Below, piece after piece: positions 25,696 through 36,172 of a stretch of DNA of 64,000 bases (the stretch's first letter is position 1; each line of letters starts with the position of its first letter). The notes under the pieces are model-generated. The model had not been told where the DNA came from, did no database searches, and was given only the letters and a program-made list of their open reading frames with translations. Position numbers and translations under genes: made by a program. This DNA comes from Hydractinia symbiolongicarpus (Eukaryota; Cnidaria; Hydrozoa; Anthoathecata; Hydractiniidae), in contig NC_079883.1 of the NCBI RefSeq assembly GCF_029227915.1, positions 29,762,001-29,826,000 of the forward strand, in the 5' to 3' direction.

Positions 25696-25700
25696 CAGTC
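25696..25700. other. Short deletion inside an A-like monomer
   Basis: The variable segment reads GAGTACACCAGTCTTTATTT, with about 13 bases missing compared with GAGTACACTAGGCTCTGTGG plus TAGTG. It makes the monomer 25686-26044 only 359 bp long. It is a private change not seen elsewhere in the window. Confidence 0.7.
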
Positions 25701-26409
25701 TTTATTTAAAAATTTAGATAAATAAGTCTTTTTCTACTGTGGGACTAATACTGGCCCTTAGCACGCGCCGAAGAAATAGAGACATTCTCAAAAACTACAT
25801 TTCATCGACTTCTTGGCGGTATCAATCCGTTTGAGTTACAACGGTTGCGTCACACATTCGTACCAACATGTATTTAGTGATTTTCCTCTAATTTTACTAA
25901 GTTGTATTGCTTTTAACAGTTAAACGACTGACGGTGGGAATTAATTGAACTGACTCTGGACTATGTCCTTATAAATGTGACAGATGAGCGAATTGGTCTC
26001 CAAGGAATAACTTTTTCTTAATTTGACGTGATGGCTGGAATTCAGCGAGTACATTAGGCTCTGTGGAAGCGCTTTATTTAAAAATTTAGATAAATAAGTC
26101 TTTTCCTACTGTGGGAAAAATCCTGGCCGTTCGCACGAGCTGAGTAAAGAGGAACAGTTCCAAAGACTACATTTCATTGACTTTCTAGCGGTATAAATCC
26201 GTTTGAGTTACAACGGTTGCGTCACATATTCGTACCAACATGTATTTAGCGATAGTATTCGGATATTACTGGGTTGCATCGCTTTTAACGGTGAAACGTT
26301 TGACTGTGGGACTTAATTAAACTGATTTTGGACTTTGACCTTATAAGTGTGATAAATGAGCCAGTTTGACTACAAGAAATAACATTCCTCTTAATTTGAC
26401 ATGATTGCT

Positions 26410-27649
26410 GGAACTCAGCGATTACACTGGGCGCTGTGGCAGCGCTTTATTAAAAATTTAAATAAAAAAGTCATTTTTTACTGTGGGACCAATCCAAGCC
26501 GTTAGTTCGCGCTGAAGAAATAGAGACAGTTTAAAAAACTACATTTCATTGACTTTCTAACGGTATCAATCCTTTGAGTTACAACGGTTGCGCGAAATAT
26601 TCGTCCCCACATATATTTAGCGATAGTATTCGGGTATTACTATGTTGCATCGCGTTTAACAGTGTAACATTTGACTGTGGGACTTAATTGAACTGATTCC
26701 GGACTGTGACCTTGTAATTGCGATAAATGAACCAATTTGACTACAATAAGTAATATTCTTCTTACTTTGACTTGATTGCTGAAACTCAGCGCTTGCAGTG
26801 GGCGCTGTGGTAAAGTTTTATTTAAAAATTAAGTTAAATAAGTCATTTTTTACTGTGGGACCAATCGCAGCCATTAGTTCGCGCCGAAAAAATAGAGACA
26901 GTTTCAAAAACTACATTTCGTTGACTTTCTAACAGTGTCAATCCGTTTGAGTTACAACGGTTGCGTCACATATTCCTCCCCACATGTATTTAGCGATAGT
27001 ATTCGGATATTACTAGGTTGCATCGCTTTTAACAGTGACACGTTTGACTGGGGGACTTAATTGAACTGATTTTGGAGTTTGACCTTATAAATGTGACAAA
27101 TGAGCCAGTTTAACTACAAGAAGTAACATTCTTCTTAATTTGACTTGATTGCTGGAACTCAGCGATTGCACTGGGCGCTGTGGTAGAGTTTTATTTCAAA
27201 AAAGTTAAATAAATCATTTTGTACTGTGGGACAAATCCCAGCCGTTATCGCGCGCTGAAGAAATAGCGACAGTTTCAAAAACTACATTTCATTGACTTTC
27301 TAACGGTATCAATCCTTTGAGTTACAACGGTTGCGCGAAATATTCGTCCCCACATATATTTAGCGATAGTATTCGGGTATTACTATGTTGCATCGCTTTT
27401 AACCGTGTAACGTTTGACTGTGGGACTTAATTGAACTGATTCCGGACTTTGACCTTGTAATTGTGATAAATGAACCAATTTGACTACAATAAGTAATATT
27501 CTTCTTAATTTGACTTGATTGCTGAAACTCAGCGCTTGCAGTGGGCGCTGTGGTAAAGTTTTATTTAAAAATTAAGTTAAATAAGTCTATTTTTACTGTG
27601 GGACCAATCGCAGCCATTAGTTCGCGCCAAAAAAATAGAGACAGTTTCA
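26410..27649. repeat. Dimeric repeat at left edge of the island
   Basis: Two monomer types alternate with a step of about 743 bp. One has GGTAAAGTTTTATTT plus CGCAGCCATTAGTTCGCGCC. The other has CAATCCTTTGAGTTACAACG with GCGCGAAATATTCG and GTTGCATCGC..AACCGTGTAAC. The series stops at 27649, in the middle of the first type, and the second type then returns at 29782. The flanks of the island therefore belong to one dimeric run. Confidence 0.75.
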
Positions 27650-28061
27650 TTAAATAAGCCAAATATAAAAGAAAAAGTAAGCACGGTGGAGAGTATATAG
27701 GATTTCTATACGATTTCCGCGCCCCGTCCCCCTATACATCAAAAATATCAAAAATCCGTCGTTTTGGGGCCCAGTCGCCCAGCGATTTCATATGGTCATT
27801 TTTAAGTACATTTTTCTAGTGAGCGAGACAACATGTTTTTAGCACGGCGATGGAGTTTTTGTTGTTTTTTAAATATGGTACCAAGCGTAAATGGTGCCGT
27901 TTCCAGTTTAGGTTAAATCTGCCTACACTTTTTAGGCACGTGTAACATAAATCACTTTTACTAACATCACATGACATTTTCTCGGACACATAGCGCCTCA
28001 AACTCAATCTAAGCCATATCGCAACTGACGGAAGGGCTTGTTATGTTCAAGAAAGCGAAGA
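27650..28061. other. Unrecognised unique sequence at the left end of the island
   Basis: I recognise no gene or element here. The stretch includes a small GC-rich patch (CGCGCCCCGTCCCCC near 27718-27732) and GTATA/TATAC inverted arms at 27693-27697 and 27707-27711. A 63-codon minus-strand frame (27816-28007) is cysteine- and lysine-rich but has no family signature that I can name. Its length is compatible with chance. It could be a fragment of a transposon or an exon remnant. Confidence 0.4.
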
Positions 28062-28090
28062 AAGAAAGGGTATGTAATGAACCCTTTCTT
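28062..28090. other. Perfect hairpin, 10-bp arms
   Basis: AAGAAAGGGT (28062-28071) is an exact reverse complement of ACCCTTTCTT (28081-28090), with a 9-base loop. There is no T-run after it to suggest a terminator. It may be a chance dyad or part of a decayed inverted-repeat element. Confidence 0.6.
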
Positions 28091-28108
28091 ATTCTCACTC
28101 ACACCTAA

Positions 28109-28298
28109 GGCTAGCTAGCATAAAACTACTGACTGAGCTGGAATAATAATAGAACTTAAATAGCTAGCTAGAGCTACTTGAATTGAAGAGCTAGCTAGCT
28201 AATAGCATTAAAAGAGATCAAACAATATCATAATGGCTAGTATAAAACTAGCTAGCTACAAATAAATAGATTTTCTGGCTATAGCTAGCTATAGCTCT
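28109..28298. repeat. TAGC/AGCT-rich degenerate microsatellite patch
   Basis: Short runs of GCTAGCTAGC recur at about 28111, 28163, 28191, 28249 and 28284, separated by A/T-rich spacers. The motif is self-complementary, so the runs can pair with one another. The pattern suggests an old interrupted (AGCT)n array. Confidence 0.7.
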
Positions 28299-28420
28299 AC
28301 ATATACTACACAGTGAGTGAGATAATACACTCAATCATAGTGCCGTGTTTAATTTTTAATCTTTAACAGAAACTTTTTCCATTAAATATTGTGGGGGTTT
28401 TTTGCTTAGAGAAGGTAAAA

Positions 28421-28850
28421 ACAGGTTATAAACTGTATTTTTATTTTTAAATGTTACAAAATTTTCCACAAAGTATATAAAATTGTTTTAGCTGTGTAGG
28501 ATAAGAACAGGTTGTTAACTGTCTGTTTGAACTGAAGTTAGGATAGTTTTTTAGAAATGGGTATTGTGCCGAAACGTATGTGCGAAACAGTATACCTGTA
28601 CAAATCACTCAGCCCTGTGTTAACAACAAGCTGTTACCTGTGTTTCTATTTAACAGAAGTTTAAGCTAATCTTTTGTTTGAAATGGTATTTAACCTATAT
28701 GGATGTGCAACATACCTGTACTAAGCACTCACCCTGGATTGAAATTCACTTTTTAAGTTTTGCCAGAAACATTTTGAAAAAATTCGCTAAGATGGGCACA
28801 ACATATAAACTGTATTTTTGCAAAAAAGTTATTATTTAAAAAATATATTA
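28421..28850. repeat. Degenerate tandem units of ~120 bp
   Basis: TATACCTGTACAAATCACTC at 28591 and CATACCTGTACTAAGCACTC at 28711 are exactly 120 bp apart. Upstream of each, AACAGGTTGTTAACTG (28507) aligns with AACAAGCTGTTACCTG. A weaker unit is suggested on the left by ACAGGTTATAAACTG (28421), and TATAAACTGTATTTTT recurs at 28804. The units are well diverged, so this is an old minor repeat unrelated in sequence to the satellite. Confidence 0.55.
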
Positions 28851-29078
28851 CACCTGAGACATCTTACTGTTATGTGTGCTTCACATAATTTATCATATAT
28901 ATACTGCATGTACTAAAGCGCTCCACATGAATGTGTGGCACAGTTTACAAAACGTATAAATCGCGCCAGGTGTTATAGTTACTTGTGACTAAACCAGACA
29001 TAATCAACGCCAGGTCCCCCTGCCTTTTAAGAAAAAAGGCTATGTGAGCATATATAAGATACACATGTAAAGTTTTTC
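28851..29078. other. AT-rich unique sequence
   Basis: No gene is visible. A short stem, GCCTTTT (29022-29028) with AAAAGGC (29034-29040) and a 5-base loop, lies near the right end. The rest is unremarkable AT-rich DNA. Confidence 0.4.
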
Positions 29079-29100
29079 ATATATATACATATATATATAT
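29079..29100. repeat. (AT)n run just upstream of the tRNA-like sequence
   Basis: ATATATATACATATATATAT is a simple repeat ending five bases before the tRNA-like sequence. It could serve as a TATA-like upstream element for Pol III, but a plain microsatellite is equally likely. Confidence 0.6.
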
Positions 29101-29104
29101 TCAT

Positions 29105-29172
29105 GCCCTGTTGGTCTAATCGCTATGACACTCATGCAAATGAGAGATCCAGGTTCAAATCCTGGACAGGGC
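29105..29172 (+). tRNA. tRNA-like sequence or tRNA pseudogene, short anticodon loop
   Basis: The 68-nt sequence folds as a cloverleaf. The acceptor stem GCCCTGT/ACAGGGC has 7 perfect pairs. The T arm CCAGG-TTCAAAT-CCTGG has 5 perfect pairs and a 7-base loop. The D stem GTC/GAC has 3 pairs. The internal promoters are good: A box TGGTCTAATCG (29112-29122) and B box GGTTCAAATCC (29152-29162). The anticodon arm is abnormal, because CTCAT/ATGAG pairs fully and leaves only a 4-base GCAA loop. The total is therefore about 3-4 nt short, and no standard anticodon can be read with confidence (a 7-8-base open loop would suggest GCA, Cys, weakly). The D loop also lacks the usual GG. It may be a pseudogene, a SINE head or a tRNA-like transcript. 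The first T-run downstream is TTTTTT at 29225. Confidence 0.65.
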
Positions 29173-29545
29173 TAGGAAAAACATAATTATCTTGCACCTA
29201 CAACAATCAGGTAAAAGTATTGCCTTTTTTGTGGACTTCTCTGATTATTTCTATATCTTGACTTTTTAATGTTGTTGTCATTGGAACCAAGTTAATCTCA
29301 GATTTATCAAAAAATGATATGTCGTTATGACCGATTGTTAAAATACTTGTAATGGCACACAATTCTGCTAACACGATTCACTGTGTATTGACTTGATATA
29401 AATTTGAGACTTTTTTTGAGATATTGAATTTGAAATATTTGCACCTCAATATTTTCTATACTCCTGGACTAATATGATACTTAACTTAGATATATTGAGT
29501 ATACACAATCTTTGAGTTGTAAGGTGGAGATTTTCTATTAAAGTC
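29173..29545. other. AT-rich sequence between tRNA-like and pyrimidine tract
   Basis: I see no ORF of note and no repeat. If the tRNA-like sequence is a SINE head, its body would lie here, but no A-rich tail or target duplication is visible. Confidence 0.4.
29225..29230 (+). terminator. Possible Pol III terminator T6
   Basis: A run of six T follows the tRNA-like sequence by 52 bases, the first run of at least four T on the plus strand after it. Pol III stops at such runs, so a transcript of about 120-125 nt is possible. That it is used is inferred. Confidence 0.35.
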
Positions 29546-29775
29546 ATGCACCCATGCCTTGCCGTTCCATTGACTTGCCAGCACTGACCGTGCCTTTCTT
29601 TGCCTACCCTTCCTATCCCTTTTCTGGTGCCTGCCTACTATGTCCTTGCCTGTGCCTCCCATGCCTTGCCTACCCCTGCCTTCCTGATTTCTCTTCCTAT
29701 TTCCTTGCCTGCCTTTCCCCTTTTCTTGCCGTGCTTAATGCCTTTGCCTTGGCAACCTCTCCGCAACACTTTCTA
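29546..29775. repeat. Pyrimidine-rich TGCC/CCTTGCC degenerate tract
   Basis: About 230 bases are dominated by C and T on the plus strand, with TGCC, TTGCC and CCTTGCC recurring irregularly. Two overlapping plus-strand frames (29554-29781 and 29600-29857) give low-complexity proline, leucine and cysteine-rich peptides. The second runs on into satellite, so neither is a credible gene. The tract ends within about 10 bases of the returning satellite. Confidence 0.75.
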
Positions 29776-32700
29776 TATTGATTTACTGTGGGACAAATCC
29801 CAGCCGTTATCGCGCGCTGAAGAAATAGCGACAGTTTCAAAAACTACATTTCATTGACTTTCTAACGGTATCAATCCTTTGAGTTACAACGGTTGCGCGA
29901 AATATTCGTCCCCACATATATTTAGCGATAGTATTCGGGTATTACTATGTTGCATCGCTTTTAACAGTGTAACGTTTGACTGTGGGACTTAATTGAACTG
30001 ATTCCGGACTGTGACCTTGTAATTGCGATAAATGAACCAATTTGACTACAATAAGTAATATTCTTCTTAATTTGACTTGATTGCTGAAACTCAGCGCTTA
30101 CAGTGGGCGCTGTGGTAAAGTTTTATTTAAAAATTAAGTTAAATAAGTCATTTTTTACTGTGGGACCAATCGCAGCCATTAGTTCGCGCCAAAAAAAAAG
30201 AGACAGTTTCAAAAACTACATTTCGTTGACTTTCTAACAGTGTCAATCCGTTTGAGTTACAACGGTTGCGTCACATATTCCTCCCCACATGTATTTAGCG
30301 ATAGTATTCGGATATTACTAGGTTGCATCGCTTTTAACAGTGACACGTTTGACTGTGGGACTTAATTGAACTGATTTTGGACTTTGACCTTATAAATGTG
30401 ATAAATGAGCCAGTTTGAGTACAAGAAGTAACATTCTTCTTAATTTGACTTGATTGCTGGAACTCAGCGATTGCACTGAGCACTGTGGTAGCGTTTTATT
30501 TAAAAATTAAGTTAAATAAGTCACTTTTTACTGTGGGAGCAATCCCAGCCGTTAGTTCGCGCTGAATGAACAAAGACGGTTTCAAAAACTACATTTCATT
30601 GACTTTCTAACGGTGTTAATCCGTTTGAGTTACAACGGTTGCGTAAAATATTCGTACCAACATGTATTTAGTGATTTATTTTCGATGTGACTAAGTTGCA
30701 TCGCTTTTAACAGTGAAGCGATTGACTGTGGGACTTAATTGAACTGATTCTGGACTGTGACCTTGTAAATCCGATAAATGAACCAATTTGACTACAATAA
30801 GTAATATTCTTCTTAATTTGACTTGATTGCTGAAACTCAGCGATTGCAGTGGGCGCTGTGGTAGCGTTTTATTTAAAAATTAAGTTAAATAAGTCACTTT
30901 TTACTGTGGGAGCAATCCCAGCCGTTAGTTCGCGCTGAATGAACAAAGACGGTTTCAAAAACTACATTTCATTGACTTTCTAACGGTATCAATCCATTTC
31001 AGTTAGAACTGTTGCGTCACATATTAGTCCCCATATATATTTAGCAATAGTATTCGGGTATTACTATGTTGCATCGCTTTTAACAGTGAAAGGTTTGACT
31101 GTGGGACTTAATTGAACTGATTCTGGACTGTGACCTTGTAAGTTCGATAAATGAACCAATTTGACTACAATAAGTAATATTCTTCTTAATTTGACTTGAT
31201 TGCTGAAACTCAGCGATTGCAGTGGGCGCTGTGGTAGAGTTTTATTTAAAAATAAAGTTAAATAAGTCTTTTTTACTGTGGGACTAATCCTGGCCGTTAG
31301 CACACGCTGAAGAAATAGAGACATTCTCAAAAACTACATCTCATCGTCTTCTTGGCGGTATCAATCCGTTTGAGTTACAACGGTTGCGTCACATATTCGT
31401 ATCAACATGTATTTAGCGATAGTATTCTGATATTACTAGGTTGCATCGCCTTTAACAGTGAATCGATTGACTGTGGGTCTTAATTGAACTAACTTTCGAC
31501 TGTGACCTTATAAATGTTAAAAATGAGCTAGTTTGACTACAAGAAATAATATTCTTCTTAATTTGACATGATTGCTGGAACTGAGCGATTACACTGGGCG
31601 CTGTGGTAGCACTTTATTAAAAAATTAGAATAAATAAGTCATTTTTTACTGTGGGACCAATCCTAGTTGTTAGTTCGCGCTGAAGTAATAGAGAAAGTTT
31701 CAAGAACTATATTTCATTGACTTACTAACGGTGTCAATCCGTTTGAGTTACAACGGTTGCGTCACATATTCGTACCAACATGTATTTAGTGATTTCCTTC
31801 CGATATTTCTAAGTTATATCGCTTTTAACAGTGAAACGATTGACGGTGGGAATTAATTAAACTGACTCTGGACTATGTCCTTATAAATGTGACAGATGAG
31901 CGAATTGGTCTCCAAGGAATAACTTTCTTCTTAATTTGACGTGATGGCTGGAATTCAGCGAGTACATTAGGCTCTGTGGAAGCGCTTTATTTAAAAATTT
32001 AGATAAATAAGTCTTTTCCTACTGTGGGAAAAATCCTGGCCGTTAGCACGAGCTGAATAAAGAGGAACAGTTCCAAAGACTACATTTCATTGACTTTCTA
32101 GCGGTATAAATCCGTTTGAGTTACAACGGTTGCGTCACATATTTGTACCAACATGTATTTAGCGATGGTATTCGGATATTACTGGGTTGCATCGCTTTTA
32201 ACAGTGAAACGTTTGACTGTGGGACTTAATTAAACTGATTTTGGACTTTGACCTCATAAATGTGATAAAAGAACCACTTTGACTACAAGAAATAACATTC
32301 TTCTTAATTTGACATGATTGCTGGAACTCAGCGATTACACTGGGCGCTGTGGCAGCGCTTTATTAAAAATTTAAATAAAAAAGTCATTTTTTACTGTGGG
32401 ACCAATCCAAGCCGTTAGTTCGCGCTGAAGAAATAGAGACAGTTTAAAAAACTACATTTCATTGAATTTCTAACGGTGTCAATCCGTTTGAGTTAGAACG
32501 GTTGTGTCACATATTCGTACCAACATGTATTTAGTGATTTTTTTTCCGATATTACCAAGTTGTATCGCTTTTAACAATGAAACGATTGACTCTGGGAATT
32601 AATTGAACTTATTCTAGACTGTGACCTTATAAATGTGATGAATGAGCTAATTGGACTGCATGAAGTATCTTTCTTCTTAAATTGACATGATTGCTGGAAT

Positions 32701-32822
32701 TCAGAGATTACAATAGGCTCTGTGGTAGCGTTTTATATAAAAATTTAGAAAAATAAGTCTTTTTTTACTGTGGGACCAATCCTGGCCGTTAGCACGCACT
32801 GAAGAAATAGAGACATTCTCAA

Positions 32823-35455
32823 AAACTTCATTTCATTGACTTCTTGGCAGTATCAATCCGTTTGAGTTACAACAGTTGCGTCACATATTAGTCCCCACTT
32901 ATATTTAGCAATAGTATTCGGGTATTACTATGTTGCATCGCTTTTAACAGTGAAACGTTTGACTGTGGGACTTAATTGAACTGATTCTGGACTGTGACCT
33001 TGTAAATTCGATAAATGAACCAATTTGACTACAATAAGTAATATTCTTCTTAATTTGACTTGAATTCTGAAACTCAGCGATTGCAGTGGGCGCTGTGGTA
33101 GAGTTTTATTTAAAAATTAAGTTAAATAAGTCTTTTTTTACTGTGGGACTAATCCTGGCCGTTAGCACGAGCTGAATAAAGAGGAACAGTTCCAAAGACT
33201 ACATTTCATAGACTTTCTAGTGGTATAAATCCGTTTGAGTTACAATGGTTGCGTCACATATTCGTATCAACATGTATTTAGCTATAGTATTCTGATATTA
33301 CTAGGTTGCATCGCCTTTAACAGTGAAACGATTGACTGTGGGTCTTAATTGAACTAACTTTTGACTGTGACCTGATAAATGTTAAAAATGAGCCAGTTTG
33401 ACTTCAGGAAATAACATTCTTCTTAATTTGACATGATTGCTGGAACTGAGCGATTACACTGGGCGCTGTGGTAGCACTTTATTAAAAATTTAGGATAAAT
33501 AAGTCATTTTTTACTGTTGGACCAATCCTAGCCGTTAGTTCGCGCTGAAGAAATAGAGAAAGTTTCAAGAACTACATTTCATTGATTTACTAACGGTGTC
33601 AATCCGTTTGAGTTACAACGGTTGCGTCACATATTCGTACCAACATGTATTTAGTGATTTTCTTCCGATATTTCTAAGTTATATCGCATTTAACAGTGAA
33701 ATGATTGTCGGTGGGAATTACTTGAACTGACTCTGGACTATGTCCTTATAAATGTGACAGATGAGCTAATTGGTCTCCAAGGAATAACTTTCTTCTTAAT
33801 TTGACGTGATGGCTGGAATTCAGCGAGTACATTAGGCTCTGTGGAAGCGCTTTATTTAAAAATTTAGATAAATAAGTCTTTTCCTACTGTGGGAAAAATC
33901 CTGGCCGTTAGCACGAGCTGAACAAAGAGGAACAGTTCCAAAGACTACATTTCATTGACTATCTAGCGGTATAAATCTGTTTGAGTTAAAACGGTTGCGT
34001 CACATATTCGTACCAACATGTATTTAGCGATAGTATTCGAATATTACTGGGTTGCATCGCTTTTAACAGTGAAACGTTTGACTGTGGGACTTAATTAAAC
34101 TGATTTTGGACTTTGACCTCATAAATGTGATAAATGAGCCAGTTTCACTACAAGAAATAACATTCTTCTTAATTTGACATGATTGCTGAAACTCAGCGAT
34201 TACACTGGGCGCTGTAGCAGCGCTTTATTAAAAATTTAAATAAAAAAGTCATTTTTTACTGTGGGACCAATCCAAGCCGTTAGTTCGCGCTGAAGAAATA
34301 GAGACAGTTTAAAAAGCTACATTTCATTGACTTTCTAACGGTGTCAATCCGTTTGAGTTAGAACGGTTGCGTCACATATTCGTACCAACATGTATTTAGT
34401 GATTTTTTTCCGATTTTACCAAATTGTATCGCTTTTAACAATGAAACGATTGACTCTGGGAATTAATTGAACTGATTCTAGACTGTGACCTTATAAATGT
34501 GATGAATGAGCCAATTGGACTGCATGAAGTAACATTCCTCTTAAATTGACATGATTGCTGGAATTCAGCGATTACAATAGGCTCTGTGGTAGCGTTTTAT
34601 ATAAAAATTTAGATAAATAAGTCTTTTTTTACTGTGGGACCAATCCTGGCCGTTAGCACGCACTGAAGAAATAGAGACATTCTCAAAAACTTCATTTCAT
34701 TGACTTCTTGGCAGTATCAATCCGTTTGAGTTACAACGGTTGCGTCACATATTCGTACCAACCTGTATTTAGTGATATCTTTTCGATGTTACTAAGTTAT
34801 ATTGCTTTTAACAGTGAAACGATTGACTGTGGAACTTAATTGAACTAACTTTGGACTGTGACCTTATAAATGTGATAAGTGAGCCAACTGGAACCAAAAA
34901 GTAACATTCTTCTTAATTTTACATGATTGCCGGAACTCAGCGTTTACACTGGGCGCTGTGGTAGCACTTTATTTAAAAATTTAAATAAAAAGGTCATTTT
35001 TCACTGTGGGACCAAACCTAGCCGTTATCGCGCGCTGAAGAAATAGAGCCATTCTCTAAAATTACATTTCATCGACTTCTTGGCGGTATCAATCCGTTTG
35101 AGTTACAACGGTTACGTCACATTTACGTACCAACATGTTTTTAGCGATAGTATTCTGATATTACTAGGTTGCATCGCCTTTAACAGTGAAACGATTGACT
35201 GTGGGACTTAATTGAACTGATTTTGGACTTTGACCTTATAAATGTGACAAATGAGTCAGTTTAACTACAAGAAGTAACATTCTTCTAAATTTGACTTGAT
35301 TGCTGGAACTCAGCGATTGCACCGGGCGCTGTGGTAGAGTTTTATTTAAAAAAAGTTAAATAAGTCATTTTTTACTGTGGGACCAATCCCAGCCGTTATC
35401 GCACGCTGAAGAAATAGCGACAGTTTCAAAAACTACATTTCATTGACTTTCTAAC
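32823..35455. repeat. 2.6-kb block duplicated 3350 bp downstream, copy 1
   Basis: This block matches 36173-38805 at a constant offset of 3350 bp (nine monomers). Matching markers include TTGAATTCTGAAACTCAG (33059/36409), TTACTGTTGGACC (33511/36861) and TATCTTTTCGATGTTACT (34777/38127). A few substitutions separate the copies. The spacer 35456-36172 is itself a partial copy of the series around 33.6-34.3 kb. Confidence 0.8.
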
Positions 35456-36172
35456 GGTGTCAATCCGTTTGAGTTACAACGGTTGCGTCACATATTCGTA
35501 CCAACATGTATTTAGTGATTTTCTTCCGATATTTCTAAGTTATATCGCATTTAACAGTGAAATGATTGACGGTGGGAATTACTTGAACTGACTCTGGACT
35601 ATGTCCTTATAAATGTGACAGATGAGCTAATTGGTCTCCAAGGAATAACTTTCTTCTTAATTTGACGTGATGGCTGGAATTCAGCGAGTACATTAGGCTC
35701 TGTGGAAGCGCTTTATTTAAAAATTTAGATAAATAAGTCTTTTCCTACTGTGGAAAAATCCTGGCCGTTAGCACGAGCTGAATAAAGAGGAACAGTTCCA
35801 AAGACTACATTTCATTGACTTTCTAGCGGTATAAATCCGTTTGAGTTAAAACGGTTGCGTCACATATTCGTACCAACATGTATTTAGCGATAGTATTCGA
35901 ATATTACTGGGTTGCATCGCTTTTAACAGTGAAACGTTTGACTGTGGGACTTAATTAAACTGATTTTGGACTTTGACCTCATAAATGTGATAAATGAGCC
36001 AGTTTCACTACAAGAAATAACATTCTTCTTAATTTGACGTGATTGCTGAAACTCAGCGATTACACTGGGCGCTGTAGCAGCGCTTTATTAAAAATTTAAA
36101 TAAAAAAGTCATTTTTTACTGTGGGACCAATCCAAGCCGTTAGTTCGCGCTGAAGAAATAGAGACAGTTTAA

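Larger units (their letters stand above)
24640..26540. repeat. Three-monomer duplication with a short deletion
   Basis: The variant TTGCGTCACACATTCG occurs at both 24745 and 25848, followed by the same G monomer (anchors 24943 and 26045), an offset of about 1103 bp. The offset is short of three full monomers because the second unit has lost about 13 bp at 25696-25700, where TACACCAGTCTTTATTT replaces the longer variable segment. The step from 25686 to 26045 is 359 bp. Confidence 0.75.
1..27649. repeat. Satellite array, left block (~373-bp monomer)
   Basis: Head-to-tail copies of one monomer of about 373 bp fill this block. The anchor GCG in the TCAGCGATTAC-like segment falls at 374, 747, 1119, 1490, 1863 and 2235, which gives steps of 371 to 373 bp. 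All copies lie in the same orientation. Each monomer contains the ACTGTGGGACCAATCC element, the AACGG/CCGTT/AACGG core, TGCGTCACAT, a second ACTGTGGGA, and an A/T-rich stretch ending in TAAATAAGTC. Short ORFs within it (up to 93 codons on either strand) recur only because the DNA recurs, and are broken in most copies. I see no gene. The array runs off the left edge of the window and stops inside a monomer at 27649. A centromeric or heterochromatic role is an inference. Confidence 0.97.
27650..29781. other. Non-satellite island (~2.13 kb) inside the array
   Basis: Satellite homology stops after GAGACAGTTTCA at 27649 and resumes at TTTACTGTGGGAC at 29782. The island is more AT-rich and contains no satellite monomer. 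I see no terminal inverted repeats, no long ORF and no obvious poly(A) tail at its ends. It holds, in order, an unrecognised segment, a hairpin, a TAGC-rich patch, degenerate ~120-bp units, an (AT)n run, a tRNA-like sequence and a pyrimidine tract. It may be an inserted element, or unique DNA trapped between satellite blocks. Confidence 0.9.

Noticed and set aside
27816-28007. 63-codon minus-strand ORF in the island
   Set aside because: It lies in non-satellite DNA and so was considered, but it has no recognisable family and a length expected by chance. It is described under the island segment instead.
27650-29781. Island as a classical DNA transposon or LTR element
   Set aside because: I found no terminal inverted repeats, no long terminal repeats, no target-site duplication and no transposase or reverse transcriptase reading frame.
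29554-29857. Two overlapping plus-strand ORFs in the pyrimidine tract
   Set aside because: They are low-complexity translation of TGCC/CCTT repeats; one continues into satellite sequence.
31064-31330. 88-codon minus-strand ORF
   Set aside because: It lies wholly in satellite and is a variant of the same frame as at 970-1236.
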